From an uncultured Hyphomicrobiales bacterium (GTDB taxonomy: Bacteria > Pseudomonadota > Alphaproteobacteria > Rhizobiales > Beijerinckiaceae), in assembly GCA_903932565.1 (NCBI GenBank), contig CAIZGQ010000401.1, positions 1 through 43,155 on the forward strand: a stretch of DNA of 43,155 nt, given 5' to 3'. A model generated the notes under the pieces. The model worked only from the letters and a program-made list of their open reading frames with translations. It was not told the origin of the DNA and ran no database searches. Shown here one piece after another: positions 1-9,738 of the stretch (the first letter of the stretch is position 1; every line of letters begins with the position of its first letter). Made by a program: the position numbers and the translations under genes.

Positions 1-395
1 GCCGGCGAAGTGCCAGCGGACGAGGGCGTGAAGACGTTTTTTTCCTGTTCCCGCGTCAGGTACGGATAGACGTATTGCGCTTGAAGCCGGGACAGGATGG
101 TGGGATCGGTCAACAGCGCATCGATGTTTTCACGCGTCAGCGGCGCGGCCTGCCCATCGGGGCCGCCGACGCCTTCCCAGGCGACGATCGCGCGGCGGCA
201 CAGTTCGCGGCAGAACGCATCGAACCCGGCATCCCTGGCGAAATCTTCGACCGGATGGGTGGCCTCGGTCAGCGCCTGGCGGGCGGCGCTGACGGCCGAG
301 GGGCCGATGGGGCGCATCAGCACCCGCAAAGGGTTTTCGCCTTCGATCAACGTCAGCCATGCTTCGGCGGTGTGTGTGGTGGCCAGCTGATACAT
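1..395 (-). CDS. Tail assembly chaperone (gpG-like), truncated by the window edge; 0-frame [61 protein letters not shown]...
   Basis: ATG at 395-393 overlaps the TGA of the tail tube gene (ATGA); open to base 1; sits between tail tube and (across the ends) tape measure; contains A_AAA_AAC slippery heptamer at 36-42. Confidence 0.75.
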   Translation of the reverse strand, partial: MYQLATTHTAEAWLTLIEGENPLRVLMRPIGPSAVSAARQALTEATHPVEDFARDAGFDAFCRELCRRAIVAWEGVGGPDGQAAPLTRENIDALLTDPTILSRLQAQYVYPYLTREQEKNVFTPSSAGTSP

Positions 396-1663
396 CAGTA
401 GCCTACGACGTCGTTTTTCAGCGTGACAACCAGCGAGTTGCCGCTGCTGCCCGTCTTGATAGGAAATGAAACTTCGACACCGCCAGGGCCGGTAACTGGA
501 CGCTTCGCCTTTGGAAAATAGGCGCCATTGATCTGAAAATCCACCGACTGGCCATTGCCGATGACCCAACCAAAGTTGATCGTGGCTGCCGTCTGGTTCT
601 GCGCATAGTTGAGCAGCGTCTGATCCTGAAAGCGGACCTTCAATGTACCTTCCATCGTGACCACGCCCGGATCGGCGCCGCCGATGCGGCCATCGTTGCG
701 GATGACTTCCAGTTTGGCCATATTGTTGGCGTACATGAATTCGGCATCAACAAGCGCGCCAAGCGCCGTGCCGTTGAGGTTCACATATCCGGTGGCCATG
801 GCAAATCGCAGCGCCGAAAGTACGCTTGGGCTGACGCCTGCTGCTGGCACGTTGGTAATCGTTTCGCCCTGGCCGATGACATCAAAATCGGCCGACAGCA
901 ACCCGCCACGCTGCATCTTGACCGACAGTTTGTTGACTAGGCAGCCATAGTTGGTGCCCCACACTGGCGTGGTCAGATCGGGATAGCCAATCTCCATCGA
1001 CAGCGACGGCAGCAGCGTGGCGCCAGAGGTGAACACGTGAGTGTTGCCACCCCCCAGCAGCGTGGGTGCCGACAGCGTGACATTGGCGGTAGCAGTAGCG
1101 GCCAGGGCAACACTGTTGGCCGTGGTGCCCGCTGTTTTTGCCGTGATCGTCAGAACTGCGCCGCTGGCCGCATAATTCTGGGTTGCCAGCGCGCCGGTGG
1201 CGGCGGCCAGATATGTCTGCAGCGCAGCGACGGTGGCGGTAACGCTGGCGCCGATGTTGACCTGCGCGCCGGTAGCGCCGCTTGTGACGAAGGTGATGGT
1301 GACGCCATTGATGGTGATCGTGCTGGCGGCTGCCGGCTGTGCGGTAAAGATTATCGTGCCGGATGCCGTACCGGTGGCGGCAGTCGTGATGGGCTGTGCC
1401 AGCAGACCCTTCAGCCACAAGCCAATATTGCGCAGATCGAGCGGTACCGAAACTTTGCCAAGGTTATCGACAATATCGAAGATCGGTGCTTGCGCATCGC
1501 GGCCGAGGCCGAGGATATCATTTTCCAGCGTGTTCTGGGTTTCGCCCATGTCGCTGCTGCGAAACGGGATGCGAAACCAGTTGGCACCCGATGCCGGCGG
1601 GGTGCCATACGTCGATTCAAAAGCGGCGTTGAGCAGCGCGTTGGCGCCCTGTGCACGAGGCAT
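395..1663 (-). CDS. Phage tail tube / major tail protein with inserted Thr/Ala-rich Ig-like domain
   Basis: 422 aa, position after tail terminator; start [23 protein letters not shown]; insert [25 protein letters not shown]... Confidence 0.75.
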   Translation of the reverse strand: MPRAQGANALLNAAFESTYGTPPASGANWFRIPFRSSDMGETQNTLENDILGLGRDAQAPIFDIVDNLGKVSVPLDLRNIGLWLKGLLAQPITTAATGTASGTIIFTAQPAAASTITINGVTITFVTSGATGAQVNIGASVTATVAALQTYLAAATGALATQNYAASGAVLTITAKTAGTTANSVALAATATANVTLSAPTLLGGGNTHVFTSGATLLPSLSMEIGYPDLTTPVWGTNYGCLVNKLSVKMQRGGLLSADFDVIGQGETITNVPAAGVSPSVLSALRFAMATGYVNLNGTALGALVDAEFMYANNMAKLEVIRNDGRIGGADPGVVTMEGTLKVRFQDQTLLNYAQNQTAATINFGWVIGNGQSVDFQINGAYFPKAKRPVTGPGGVEVSFPIKTGSSGNSLVVTLKNDVVGY

Positions 1664-1691
1664 GGCAGACTCCTATAGGTGCTTCGGCGGC

Positions 1692-2144
1692 CTATGCCCC
1701 GAGCGGGTTGTTCACGACGTATTCGGCGACGACATCGAAGTTGGCGATGCGAACCGGGACGGAATTGATCACATCATCGCTCGACACGGTGGCGGCGGTG
1801 ACATCGAGAAATTGGCACAATCCCGACAGCGACCGATTGGCGACGACGGCAGCGCCGATCGCCGTTCCAGCAACATCAAGTGCGACCTCGATCGCAGCGC
1901 CATTGCTGGCGCCGACGGGCAACAGGATCTCCACCGGAATGCGGTGGGTATAGATGTAGGTTAGCGGCGACATTTCCATTTCAGGATCACCGGGGTCACC
2001 CGGATCGCCGATGATCATGCCGTCAGCAGGAATGCGTTCGGGCTTCATCGTGTCGGCGGTAAAGCCTCGCACATCAAAGCCCGGGCATGCGGCAGCGACA
2101 AGCGACTGGACTGCCGACAGCACCTGCAGGCGCTTGCTAGTCAT
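1692..2144 (-). CDS. Tail terminator-like / minor tail protein
   Basis: 150 aa, synteny between tail completion and tail tube. Confidence 0.55.
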   Translation of the reverse strand: MTSKRLQVLSAVQSLVAAACPGFDVRGFTADTMKPERIPADGMIIGDPGDPGDPEMEMSPLTYIYTHRIPVEILLPVGASNGAAIEVALDVAGTAIGAAVVANRSLSGLCQFLDVTAATVSSDDVINSVPVRIANFDVVAEYVVNNPLGA

Positions 2145-2755
2145 TGGCCGATCCTTTTGTCGATCGCAGCAGGAATGGTCGCTGCCACCTGATTGACATG
2201 CGCCTGCACCTCGATGCGTTTTTGCCCAGCCACCATCGGGACGAACGTATAGAGCAGCACCAGATCGCGCTTTTTGGTGCCGCGTTTGCGCACGCCCTTG
2301 ATATTCAGGCTTTGATCGAACAGGCCGAGCAAGTGGCCAGCTTTGCCTGGAATGACGATGATCGGGCGGCCCAATTTGGCCTGAACCGCCGCCACCGTCA
2401 GCCGCGCGCCCTTTTTGCCGGTGATGCGCCGCGCCGCGTCAGTCGGCACCGCCAGATAGCGGTGCCCATTGATCGGTACGACGGCATTACCGCTGTCGAA
2501 GAACTGCACGATTTTTGGTGCCTTTGACCAGATGAACCCCGTTGGGCTGATGGAATTGGCCTTCTCCGGGTAGATCTTGCTGCGCCAAGTATTGGCAACG
2601 CGACTGCCCAACCCCACAGCCTGCGCCTCCGCCCGCAAGGCGAGTTTCAGCGTGTTGGTGGCATCACGCATCGCGCCGGTGATAGCTCGGCCAAGCGCGT
2701 GTTCGGCGCCGCCGGCCTTTAACAGCGTGCCGCCCATTTTGACTTTGGCATGCAT
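2141..2755 (-). CDS. Tail completion/neck protein (DUF6441-like)
   Basis: 204 aa, overlaps neighbours by 1-4 bp, synteny. Confidence 0.5.
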   Translation of the reverse strand: MHAKVKMGGTLLKAGGAEHALGRAITGAMRDATNTLKLALRAEAQAVGLGSRVANTWRSKIYPEKANSISPTGFIWSKAPKIVQFFDSGNAVVPINGHRYLAVPTDAARRITGKKGARLTVAAVQAKLGRPIIVIPGKAGHLLGLFDQSLNIKGVRKRGTKKRDLVLLYTFVPMVAGQKRIEVQAHVNQVAATIPAAIDKRIGQ

Positions 2756-3072
2756 CAGACTGGATCTGACGCAGCCTGGATGATCCAGGACATGCCTTCA
2801 TCATCGAGCAGGGGTGCGGCTAGCACGTACAGGTTTTCAGCACCGATGACGATCGTGTCGCCGGTGACGGGTTGCGGGATAGCCGACACGGCGATTGTCA
2901 GGCTGTCGCCATCACGCATCGTTGCACCGAAGCTGTGGTGCGATTCCTCGCCCCGATGCGTGCGGATGGCGCGCGTGGTATATGATCCGCCTGCCATTGG
3001 CAGGTATGTCACCGCCACCGAGCCGGCCGCCGATAACAGGACGGAGAGCGCGGTGGCGAAAGGATCGGACAT
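2755..3072 (-). CDS. Head-tail joining protein (start probably MSDPFATAL; ORF track extends to 3117)
   Basis: Synteny after decoration protein; small beta-rich protein. Confidence 0.45.
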   Translation of the reverse strand: MSDPFATALSVLLSAAGSVAVTYLPMAGGSYTTRAIRTHRGEESHHSFGATMRDGDSLTIAVSAIPQPVTGDTIVIGAENLYVLAAPLLDDEGMSWIIQAASDPV

Positions 3073-3076
3073 CAGC

Positions 3077-3403
3077 TTAGAACTGGCCGGACAGGATAAC
3101 CTGAACAGTGGCGTCACCCGATGCCTGGGCCGTCAGCGCGGCGCCGACTTTGGTGTTACCGCTGGCTGTGGTGGTCAGGTTCTTGTTGGTGTTGTCCCAG
3201 TAGAGCGCAGCGCCCTGTGTAATGGCGCCGGTTGCCTTTGGCAGTGTGAACACGCCGAGGCGCGAGAGCTGGACGGTAGTGTTGATGGCTGCCGGAGCCG
3301 AGGCCACGCCGAAGATCACACCGACCAACGCGCCATCGCCCGAATTGAGATTATAGGGGGCAAGAACGGGAACGACTTTGCCGGGGAAAAGGAAATTACG
3401 CAT
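3077..3403 (-). CDS. DUF2190-like capsid decoration protein
   Basis: 108 aa MRNFLFPGKVVPVLAPYNLNSGDGALVGVIFGVAS...GAALYWDNTNKNLTTT typical of DUF2190. Confidence 0.65.
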   Translation of the reverse strand: MRNFLFPGKVVPVLAPYNLNSGDGALVGVIFGVASAPAAINTTVQLSRLGVFTLPKATGAITQGAALYWDNTNKNLTTTASGNTKVGAALTAQASGDATVQVILSGQF

Positions 3404-3444
3404 GGGATTGATCCCTTCGATTGGTGAGGTTCATGCAGCCGGAT

Positions 3445-3654
3445 TTAGGCGGCCGGTGGTTCGGGTGCCGGTTCGACTGCGACGTCAGCAGCAGCGGCGA
3501 GCGCGGCTTCGAATTCGTCGGTGACGTCTTCGACCTGACCATCATCGATCAGGCGCTGCGCTTCGACTTCGTCATCGAGCATAAGCACACCGGCATCGGG
3601 ATAAACCAGCTTTCCGTACACAGCGACCGGCTGTTTCAGCGAAAGATATTTCAT
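3445..3654 (-). CDS. Small acidic virion-associated hypothetical (MKYLSLKQPVAVYG...)
   Basis: Located between MCP and DUF2190 genes; ORF track extends to 3684. Confidence 0.45.
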   Translation of the reverse strand: MKYLSLKQPVAVYGKLVYPDAGVLMLDDEVEAQRLIDDGQVEDVTDEFEAALAAAADVAVEPAPEPPAA

Positions 3655-3750
3655 GGGTAGAACTCCCATCGGGGCGCCGATCACAGCGCCCCGGGTTGCG
3701 ACGTGGCAATCCTTGTGGGGCCGGAGCGCGCGATATACGCGCCGGCCTTA

Positions 3751-5859
3751 TCAGGTGCCGGGGTTGTAGAAGGCCGAGCGCCAGTTGATGGCGCCGACGC
3801 CATAGTCGAGGCGCACCTTGAATTCGGTACCATCCACGCGCCAACCCACGCTGTTGTCGAGAAACGGCTCCTCGATGCCGTTGAGGAATACCACCTCGAT
3901 CGCTGGCGCCATTTCCTTGTCGGCGAAGAAGTACCAGCCATGGCCGCTGGTGCCGACATTAAGGCGTGCCGAACCGACGATATCGCCGACCAGGCCCGCC
4001 ACCTTGTTGGGCACCTGAAACTTGCTCGATACCTCGACGTCATAGGGCGCGCCGATGATGACCTTTGCCTGACCTTCGTCAAACAGCGTGCACAGCAGCG
4101 TTTCGGGGCGAATATCGAGGATTTCGTTGCCCGACGGATCGAGCTGGCTAGCCATCGAAATGCGCGCCGCATCGAACGCCGCAACGCCGATCAACGCCGC
4201 AGCCGGTGCCGATACGCCTCCAGGCAGAGTCCACGAGCCACCAGCGATGTTGCGGTGGGCGGTCGAGAACAGCGCATTGCCGTCGTACATCGTCGGGTTG
4301 GACACCAGCAGCGCGTAGACGTCCTTTTCGATCGTGAGCTTGGCCGCGCGGCCCAGATCGCTGGCGAGCGTAACGAAGGCGCCCATATCGTCATTGATGA
4401 TCGCCTGGCGCGACAGGCTGATGATGTTACCTTTCGTGCCCGCGCTGATCTGCTGCTTTTCGCCGTCAGGAATGCCCTTGTTCTTGAATTCGCCCTGATC
4501 GGTGAGCGAATCGAGCGAGCTGAATGTGCCGCGCAGATAGCGGTTGGACGGACGGAAGTCGGTGACAGTGCCTGTGCCCGCAAACCGCGACCAGGTGTCC
4601 GGCGTGACCTGATAAGCCGCCTGCAGCACTTTGTTCATGGTGTTTTCGAGCAGGATCGGGAAATCGCCTGCTCCCTGGCTGATGGCGTTGCGCATGGTGA
4701 ACGCTTCGCCGATGTATTGCGCCGGATCGCGGCTGATGTCTTTTGCACCAGAGCGTACTAGGGCTTCGCGAGCAAGATCCCGCAAGCTGATGCCAGCGAA
4801 TTCACCCGGCGACAGATCGAGTTTTTCACCCCGTGCCGATGCGGCCTTTGTCACGGCAGCTTTCATGCCGGACCGCACGATCAGCCAGTTGGTCGCGCCC
4901 TGCAGCCACTTGTCGCGTTCGTCGGCGGTGATGGTGATCGCGCCACCGGGGGCGCCGGAATGGTCGCCTTCGTTGCGGGCGGCGAGCACATCAAGGATGC
5001 TATTGCGTGCAGCATCGATCGAGACGCCGGTATCGATTAGGCCCTGAATGGTGGCATTGTCGATGCGATGTTTTGTGCCCAGTTCACGGATAGATGCCGC
5101 GCGCGCGCGTTCGTTGGCGACGGCCATTGCCGAGGCCGACGCGGCAGCCTGAGCAGTCTGGTCTGCAATACGATTGGCTTCCGCAGCAGCGGCGGCCGCA
5201 ATTTCTTCTGGTGTCATGGACTTGCCTTTCGGATTGACAGGGGGGCGCGCCGGCTGATTGCCGGCCATTGCCAGTGCTGTGCCGGCAATGAGCCGGTGGT
5301 TTGGGGCCTTGCGGAACCCAAATTTGGTGATGTTGACGGCATTGGATGCGCTGGGCGCGGTGCCGATGGTGCTGCAAAAGCCCTGCGCCAGCGCGGTGGC
5401 GGCATCGAGCCAGGTTTCATCGTCCATCATGGCGGACAGCGCAGTGACATCGATACCGGTGCGCGCGGCATAGATGTTGACGATCGTGGTTTTCAGGCGG
5501 TCGAGCTGATCGGCGGCATTGCGCAGATCCTGCGCATCACCGCAGGCGACATCCCACGGGTTGTGGATCATCAGCATCGCGTTGGGTGCCATGATGATCT
5601 CGTCGCCGGCCATCGCCAGCACGCTGGCCATCGATGCGGCCAGGCCATCGATGCGGCAGGTGACTTTCTTGCCCGCCGACTGGGCGCGAGCGAGCGCGTT
5701 GAAGATCGCCAGCCCTTCCATGATCAGGCCGCCGGGGCTGTTGATGGCGAGCGTGATATTGCCCGGCGCCGCATCGATCTGCGGCACCAGCGTGGCGGCA
5801 TCGAGCCCGGCCCAGTCGTCACCGACCGCGCCGTAAATCATCACGGTGGTTTCATCCAT
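3751..5859 (-). CDS. ClpP-like (S14/S49 superfamily) prohead protease fused to major capsid protein
   Basis: 702 aa; N-term NSPGG, GLAASMAS (Ser nucleophile), MIHNPWD (His); C-term about 400 aa capsid-like region. Confidence 0.8.
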   Translation of the reverse strand: MDETTVMIYGAVGDDWAGLDAATLVPQIDAAPGNITLAINSPGGLIMEGLAIFNALARAQSAGKKVTCRIDGLAASMASVLAMAGDEIIMAPNAMLMIHNPWDVACGDAQDLRNAADQLDRLKTTIVNIYAARTGIDVTALSAMMDDETWLDAATALAQGFCSTIGTAPSASNAVNITKFGFRKAPNHRLIAGTALAMAGNQPARPPVNPKGKSMTPEEIAAAAAAEANRIADQTAQAAASASAMAVANERARAASIRELGTKHRIDNATIQGLIDTGVSIDAARNSILDVLAARNEGDHSGAPGGAITITADERDKWLQGATNWLIVRSGMKAAVTKAASARGEKLDLSPGEFAGISLRDLAREALVRSGAKDISRDPAQYIGEAFTMRNAISQGAGDFPILLENTMNKVLQAAYQVTPDTWSRFAGTGTVTDFRPSNRYLRGTFSSLDSLTDQGEFKNKGIPDGEKQQISAGTKGNIISLSRQAIINDDMGAFVTLASDLGRAAKLTIEKDVYALLVSNPTMYDGNALFSTAHRNIAGGSWTLPGGVSAPAAALIGVAAFDAARISMASQLDPSGNEILDIRPETLLCTLFDEGQAKVIIGAPYDVEVSSKFQVPNKVAGLVGDIVGSARLNVGTSGHGWYFFADKEMAPAIEVVFLNGIEEPFLDNSVGWRVDGTEFKVRLDYGVGAINWRSAFYNPGT

Positions 5860-7402
5860 TGTTGGGTTTGCCTTTTGCGTCCATCTGCGCGAGCGTCAGC
5901 GCCGCAACAGGATTGCCGACTTGGGTGACCTGGCCGGGGTCGCAATCGAGCACGAGGCCCAGTTCTTTCAGCCGGGCAAAATCGTGGGCCAGTTCTTCGA
6001 GGAAATCGTCGGGATCTTCGCCGCGTTCGCGCGCCGCGCCGCTGATCGTCTGTTGGCCCGAGCGGATCGCATCGCGGATGGCGGGAATTTCGGTTTCGGG
6101 CGACATCATCGGGAAACGTGGCGGCGACCAGCGAATGGTGACGCCGGTGTTGTCCATGCCCTGCATTTCCCAGGCATCGAGCAGCCAGCGACCGGCCGGT
6201 TCGCACAATTGCGGGATCAGCACGGTGGTCTGGATTGCCTCGATCGACTGTTTGAAATCAAGCCGGCCGATACGCCCCGAGATAAAGCTGACGTTCGACA
6301 GATCGCCGGTCATCACTTCATAGGGCAGGCCCAGGCCCGCCGCGATCGCCTGACGGCTGACGCGCGAAAACGGTTCGTAATCGCCCACGGTGGGTGGGTT
6401 GGAGAATTCGACAGTGCTGCCGGGCGGCAAATCCTCGATCACGCCCGGTTCGATGGCAAAGCTGCTGGGATCGATATCCAGAGCCTGGCCGTTCGAATCG
6501 AGCGTGGCCTGACTGTCACCATCGGGATCGCCGATGCGAAAGGCGGCAAAGCACGCGGCGATTTTCTGACGCACCAGCTGCGCGTCTTCGAATTCGCCGT
6601 AATCCTTGATGCGCACGATGACCGGCGCGAACCATGATTCGCCGTGAACCGCGCCAGGCCGGTGCGTGCGATAGATGTGGGCGATGTCTTCAGCCGGGAT
6701 CAGTTTGACATCCAGCGTGACGGGCACGACCGACCCGGGGTGTTTGGACCACAGCCAGTATCCGGTGCGCCGCCCGATCGCGTCAAAATCCACGCCCTGG
6801 ATACGCACTCCGCCGTTGTCGAGCGGCAGCGATGTCAGCATATGCATCCAGTCGGGTTCCAGCACTTGCAGCTGGAACGGGGCGGGCAGGCGATCGCGCT
6901 TTTTGCGCCAGCGACGGCGCACCAGAACTTCACCCGATACCACCATCGTCTGGGCGGCGAGCAGCTGCAGGCCGTAAAGATTGTGGCGGCCATCGGCGTC
7001 GCAGGCGGTGCTTTCGAAATGGGCGCGGGCCAGTTCGGTAAGCGCCTTGTCCTTCACGCCGTTTTTATAGACGTGAAAACGGATGCCGTTACCGACCATG
7101 TATTGCGCCAGCTTTGACGCGGCATTGGCGGCATAGGCATTGTTGCGGACAACTTCGCGGCCGATGCCGCGCAGCGCCTGGATCGCTGCCGGGTGCAGTT
7201 CGGCATTGCTGTCGCGGCCATTGCGGCGCCAGGATTCGGTGCGGCGGCCATACGATGCGCCATCGTATTCGGCACGGGCACGCATGGGCGGCCGGGGCGC
7301 GCGGGGCACTGTGCCGGGCACGCCAGTCAGCCACCGCGCCAGGCGGGTCATGATGCCGGGTGGTGGCGCCACGTGGTTAGAAGCCGGACCGGAAGCTGGC
7401 AA
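5852..7402 (-). CDS. Phage portal protein (lambda family)
   Basis: 516 aa; between gpW and protease/capsid; YDGASYGRRTESW...RNNAYAANAASKLAQYMVGNGIR. Confidence 0.85.
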   Translation of the reverse strand: MPASGPASNHVAPPPGIMTRLARWLTGVPGTVPRAPRPPMRARAEYDGASYGRRTESWRRNGRDSNAELHPAAIQALRGIGREVVRNNAYAANAASKLAQYMVGNGIRFHVYKNGVKDKALTELARAHFESTACDADGRHNLYGLQLLAAQTMVVSGEVLVRRRWRKKRDRLPAPFQLQVLEPDWMHMLTSLPLDNGGVRIQGVDFDAIGRRTGYWLWSKHPGSVVPVTLDVKLIPAEDIAHIYRTHRPGAVHGESWFAPVIVRIKDYGEFEDAQLVRQKIAACFAAFRIGDPDGDSQATLDSNGQALDIDPSSFAIEPGVIEDLPPGSTVEFSNPPTVGDYEPFSRVSRQAIAAGLGLPYEVMTGDLSNVSFISGRIGRLDFKQSIEAIQTTVLIPQLCEPAGRWLLDAWEMQGMDNTGVTIRWSPPRFPMMSPETEIPAIRDAIRSGQQTISGAARERGEDPDDFLEELAHDFARLKELGLVLDCDPGQVTQVGNPVAALTLAQMDAKGKPNNG

Positions 7403-7592
7403 ATTTGCGGCGGACGAAGCCCTGCGCGGCCTGCGTCTGAAGCGTCAGTTCATTCGAGATCATGCGACGGGCCAGCAGCATATGATCGAGCGTCTGATAG
7501 CGGACCTCGCGCCCATCGGCGAAGCGCGTCTGCAGCACGCCACTGGCGATGTTTGCATCGAGCGCATCGAGATCAGACTGTTGCCAGGCCAT
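7377..7592 (-). CDS. gpW-like head-tail connector
   Basis: 71 aa between terminase and portal. Confidence 0.65.
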   Translation of the reverse strand: MAWQQSDLDALDANIASGVLQTRFADGREVRYQTLDHMLLARRMISNELTLQTQAAQGFVRRKFASFRSGF

Positions 7593-7593
7593 G

Positions 7594-9738
7594 CTATCGC
7601 CTTCGAGACGGGGAATTCAGGAACGAACCGCGACTGCGGCCCGTGATCGGGTTCACCTTTGGCCGAGGGGCCGAAGGGAATGACGCCGCCACCGGCCCGC
7701 GACCGAGGGGGGTGTCGCTGATCGATGGCGGCGGTGGTGGGACAGGCACAGTGGCTGCGCCTTCCAGCACAAGCTGGGGCGCAGCCTGCACCGGCACCCG
7801 GAACGGCTTCGGTACCCAGCGCATGTCGCTGCGGCTTTGCGCGCGACCTGGCGTCAGGATGACCGCATAGGCGTAGACCAGGTGGTCCCATGTTTCGTTG
7901 CGCGGCCGCAGTTTGGCCCAGCGGCCGGCCTTCAGTTCTTCGGCGGTGATTTCGTCGAAGAATTCATCATCGAGGCCCCGGACTTTGTCGTTCCGTTCGC
8001 GCTTTGGCGCGCCTGGGCGATCGGCGCCGGGAAAGTGGATGTAACCCGGGCCCGGTGTTTCGCGGCGTAGGCGGACATCCACCATGTTCTTGATCTTGTG
8101 GACGTTGGGCATCCACAGTTGCGGGGCGTTGCGTTTCGGCGTGCCCTTTGCTTTCCGATCGACGAATTCAGCCGGCGGCATCAGTTTGGCATTCGGGTTG
8201 TTGCCGCCTTTCAGCAGCACCACTCGCGTTCGTTGTATGCCCCAGCCACCATGGCTGATCGGTTCGGTGGCCTTGTGCCACAGCCGCTTGACCGAGCTGG
8301 TCCAGCTTTCCGACTTTGTGCCGCCGCCGCCGGTGTCGATCCCGACTGCCAGCGGTGGCGGGCTCTGCCCTGATCCGTCGGCCAGTGGCCAGGTCTTGTT
8401 CCACAGCGGCAACAGCGCTTCAGCATGTTCAGGCCGGGAAAACGGCGTCAGCGCGGTCATGCCGTCATCCAGCACATCGATCGACCAGCGATCGATCAGC
8501 CACGATTCCAGCCCGTCACCCCAACCCACCGCAGCGCATTGAAAGCTGCTGGCCTGGACGTCGACCAGGATGACGATAGCTACCACGCCCGGTGGTACGG
8601 TGCCGAGCTGGAACCCGGGCTCGCGCCGTTTGCGCAGGTCGTCAGCCTTTAGCGGCTCCTCACCCGACAGGATCGAGCGGTAATTCTTGCCGGCCGCCGT
8701 GTTGGCGAAGGCCTTCAGCGCGCTTTCGTCCTGGCGCGCTTCCCATTGCAATTGAGCCTCGCGATACTGGCGGGCGCGTTCAGGCCAGGAGCGAAACCCC
8801 AGCAAGCCATCGACCCGGAAGCCGCGGCGGCGTAGGCCTGCAGTTGGCCTGGTCGCGACGAAACCCCGGTTGGGCAGATCGCCGGTGCTGGCCACCAGAT
8901 GGCGTTGCATGTCGGGCATCAGGACACAGCCGCTTTTCGGGCAGACGACGTGCGCCGTTTGCGCGGCGAGATCCGGCGTACCTTTATCGAACCGCAGATC
9001 GCGCATCAGATCCGGCTCAAACCTTTCGCCGCATGACGGGCAGAGTGGCATCAGCCGTTCATCGGTACCGGCAGCAACGAATGCCTCGATATCGCACTTG
9101 CCAGCGTCGCGGGCGGGCGACGACGACACGAACTTTGTATCGCGGCCTTCGAAACTTTCGGCGCGGGCATCGAGCAGACCGACTGGTGAGCCCTGCCCCT
9201 CGATATCCGAATCGATCTGGTCGAAATCATCTAGCCAGCCACGTGGAACGGGGCGGGCGCGGAATTGTGAAGCCACCGGCCAGACCGAAGTGAGGATCAT
9301 GGCGCGGAATTGCTTCAGAAAGATATTGTCGGCGCCGACCGTGCCGAGCTGCTCGCCCTTCAGGATCGGCGTGGTGGAAATCATTGGCGCGATACGGCGC
9401 ACCACGAAATCCTGCATCAGTGTCTTGTCGGGCTGGCAGACCAGCACGTCGGCCGGGTCATGTTCGATCGACCAGCCCAGCCAGGCGAGGCCGATTTCCG
9501 ACTTGCCCTGTTGTGCCGGGCCCATCAGGCCAACCTCGGATGTTTGCGGATCGCTTAGCGCATCCATCACTTCCATCTGCCAGGGCGCGACTTCCGGGTC
9601 ATACCCGATGTTTTCGATTGCCCATTGGCTGACGGTCAGGCGCTCTTTCGGGCGCATCAATTTTGCCAGGCTGGCGATGATCCGGCCCGCCGATTCAAAT
9701 GGCGGTATCGGTGTCTTCGTCTCCTGAAAAAGCATCAA
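7594..9738 (-). CDS. Terminase large subunit, GpA type
   Basis: 714 aa; SQWAIENIGYDPEVAPWQMEVMDAL, GPAQQGKSEIGLAW Walker A-like. Confidence 0.9.
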   Translation of the reverse strand: MMLFQETKTPIPPFESAGRIIASLAKLMRPKERLTVSQWAIENIGYDPEVAPWQMEVMDALSDPQTSEVGLMGPAQQGKSEIGLAWLGWSIEHDPADVLVCQPDKTLMQDFVVRRIAPMISTTPILKGEQLGTVGADNIFLKQFRAMILTSVWPVASQFRARPVPRGWLDDFDQIDSDIEGQGSPVGLLDARAESFEGRDTKFVSSSPARDAGKCDIEAFVAAGTDERLMPLCPSCGERFEPDLMRDLRFDKGTPDLAAQTAHVVCPKSGCVLMPDMQRHLVASTGDLPNRGFVATRPTAGLRRRGFRVDGLLGFRSWPERARQYREAQLQWEARQDESALKAFANTAAGKNYRSILSGEEPLKADDLRKRREPGFQLGTVPPGVVAIVILVDVQASSFQCAAVGWGDGLESWLIDRWSIDVLDDGMTALTPFSRPEHAEALLPLWNKTWPLADGSGQSPPPLAVGIDTGGGGTKSESWTSSVKRLWHKATEPISHGGWGIQRTRVVLLKGGNNPNAKLMPPAEFVDRKAKGTPKRNAPQLWMPNVHKIKNMVDVRLRRETPGPGYIHFPGADRPGAPKRERNDKVRGLDDEFFDEITAEELKAGRWAKLRPRNETWDHLVYAYAVILTPGRAQSRSDMRWVPKPFRVPVQAAPQLVLEGAATVPVPPPPPSISDTPLGRGPVAASFPSAPRPKVNPITGRSRGSFLNSPSRRR

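Noticed and set aside
3703-4761. 352-aa plus-strand ORF
   Set aside because: Antisense to the protease/capsid fusion gene, Arg/Ala/His-rich composition typical of GC shadow ORFs.
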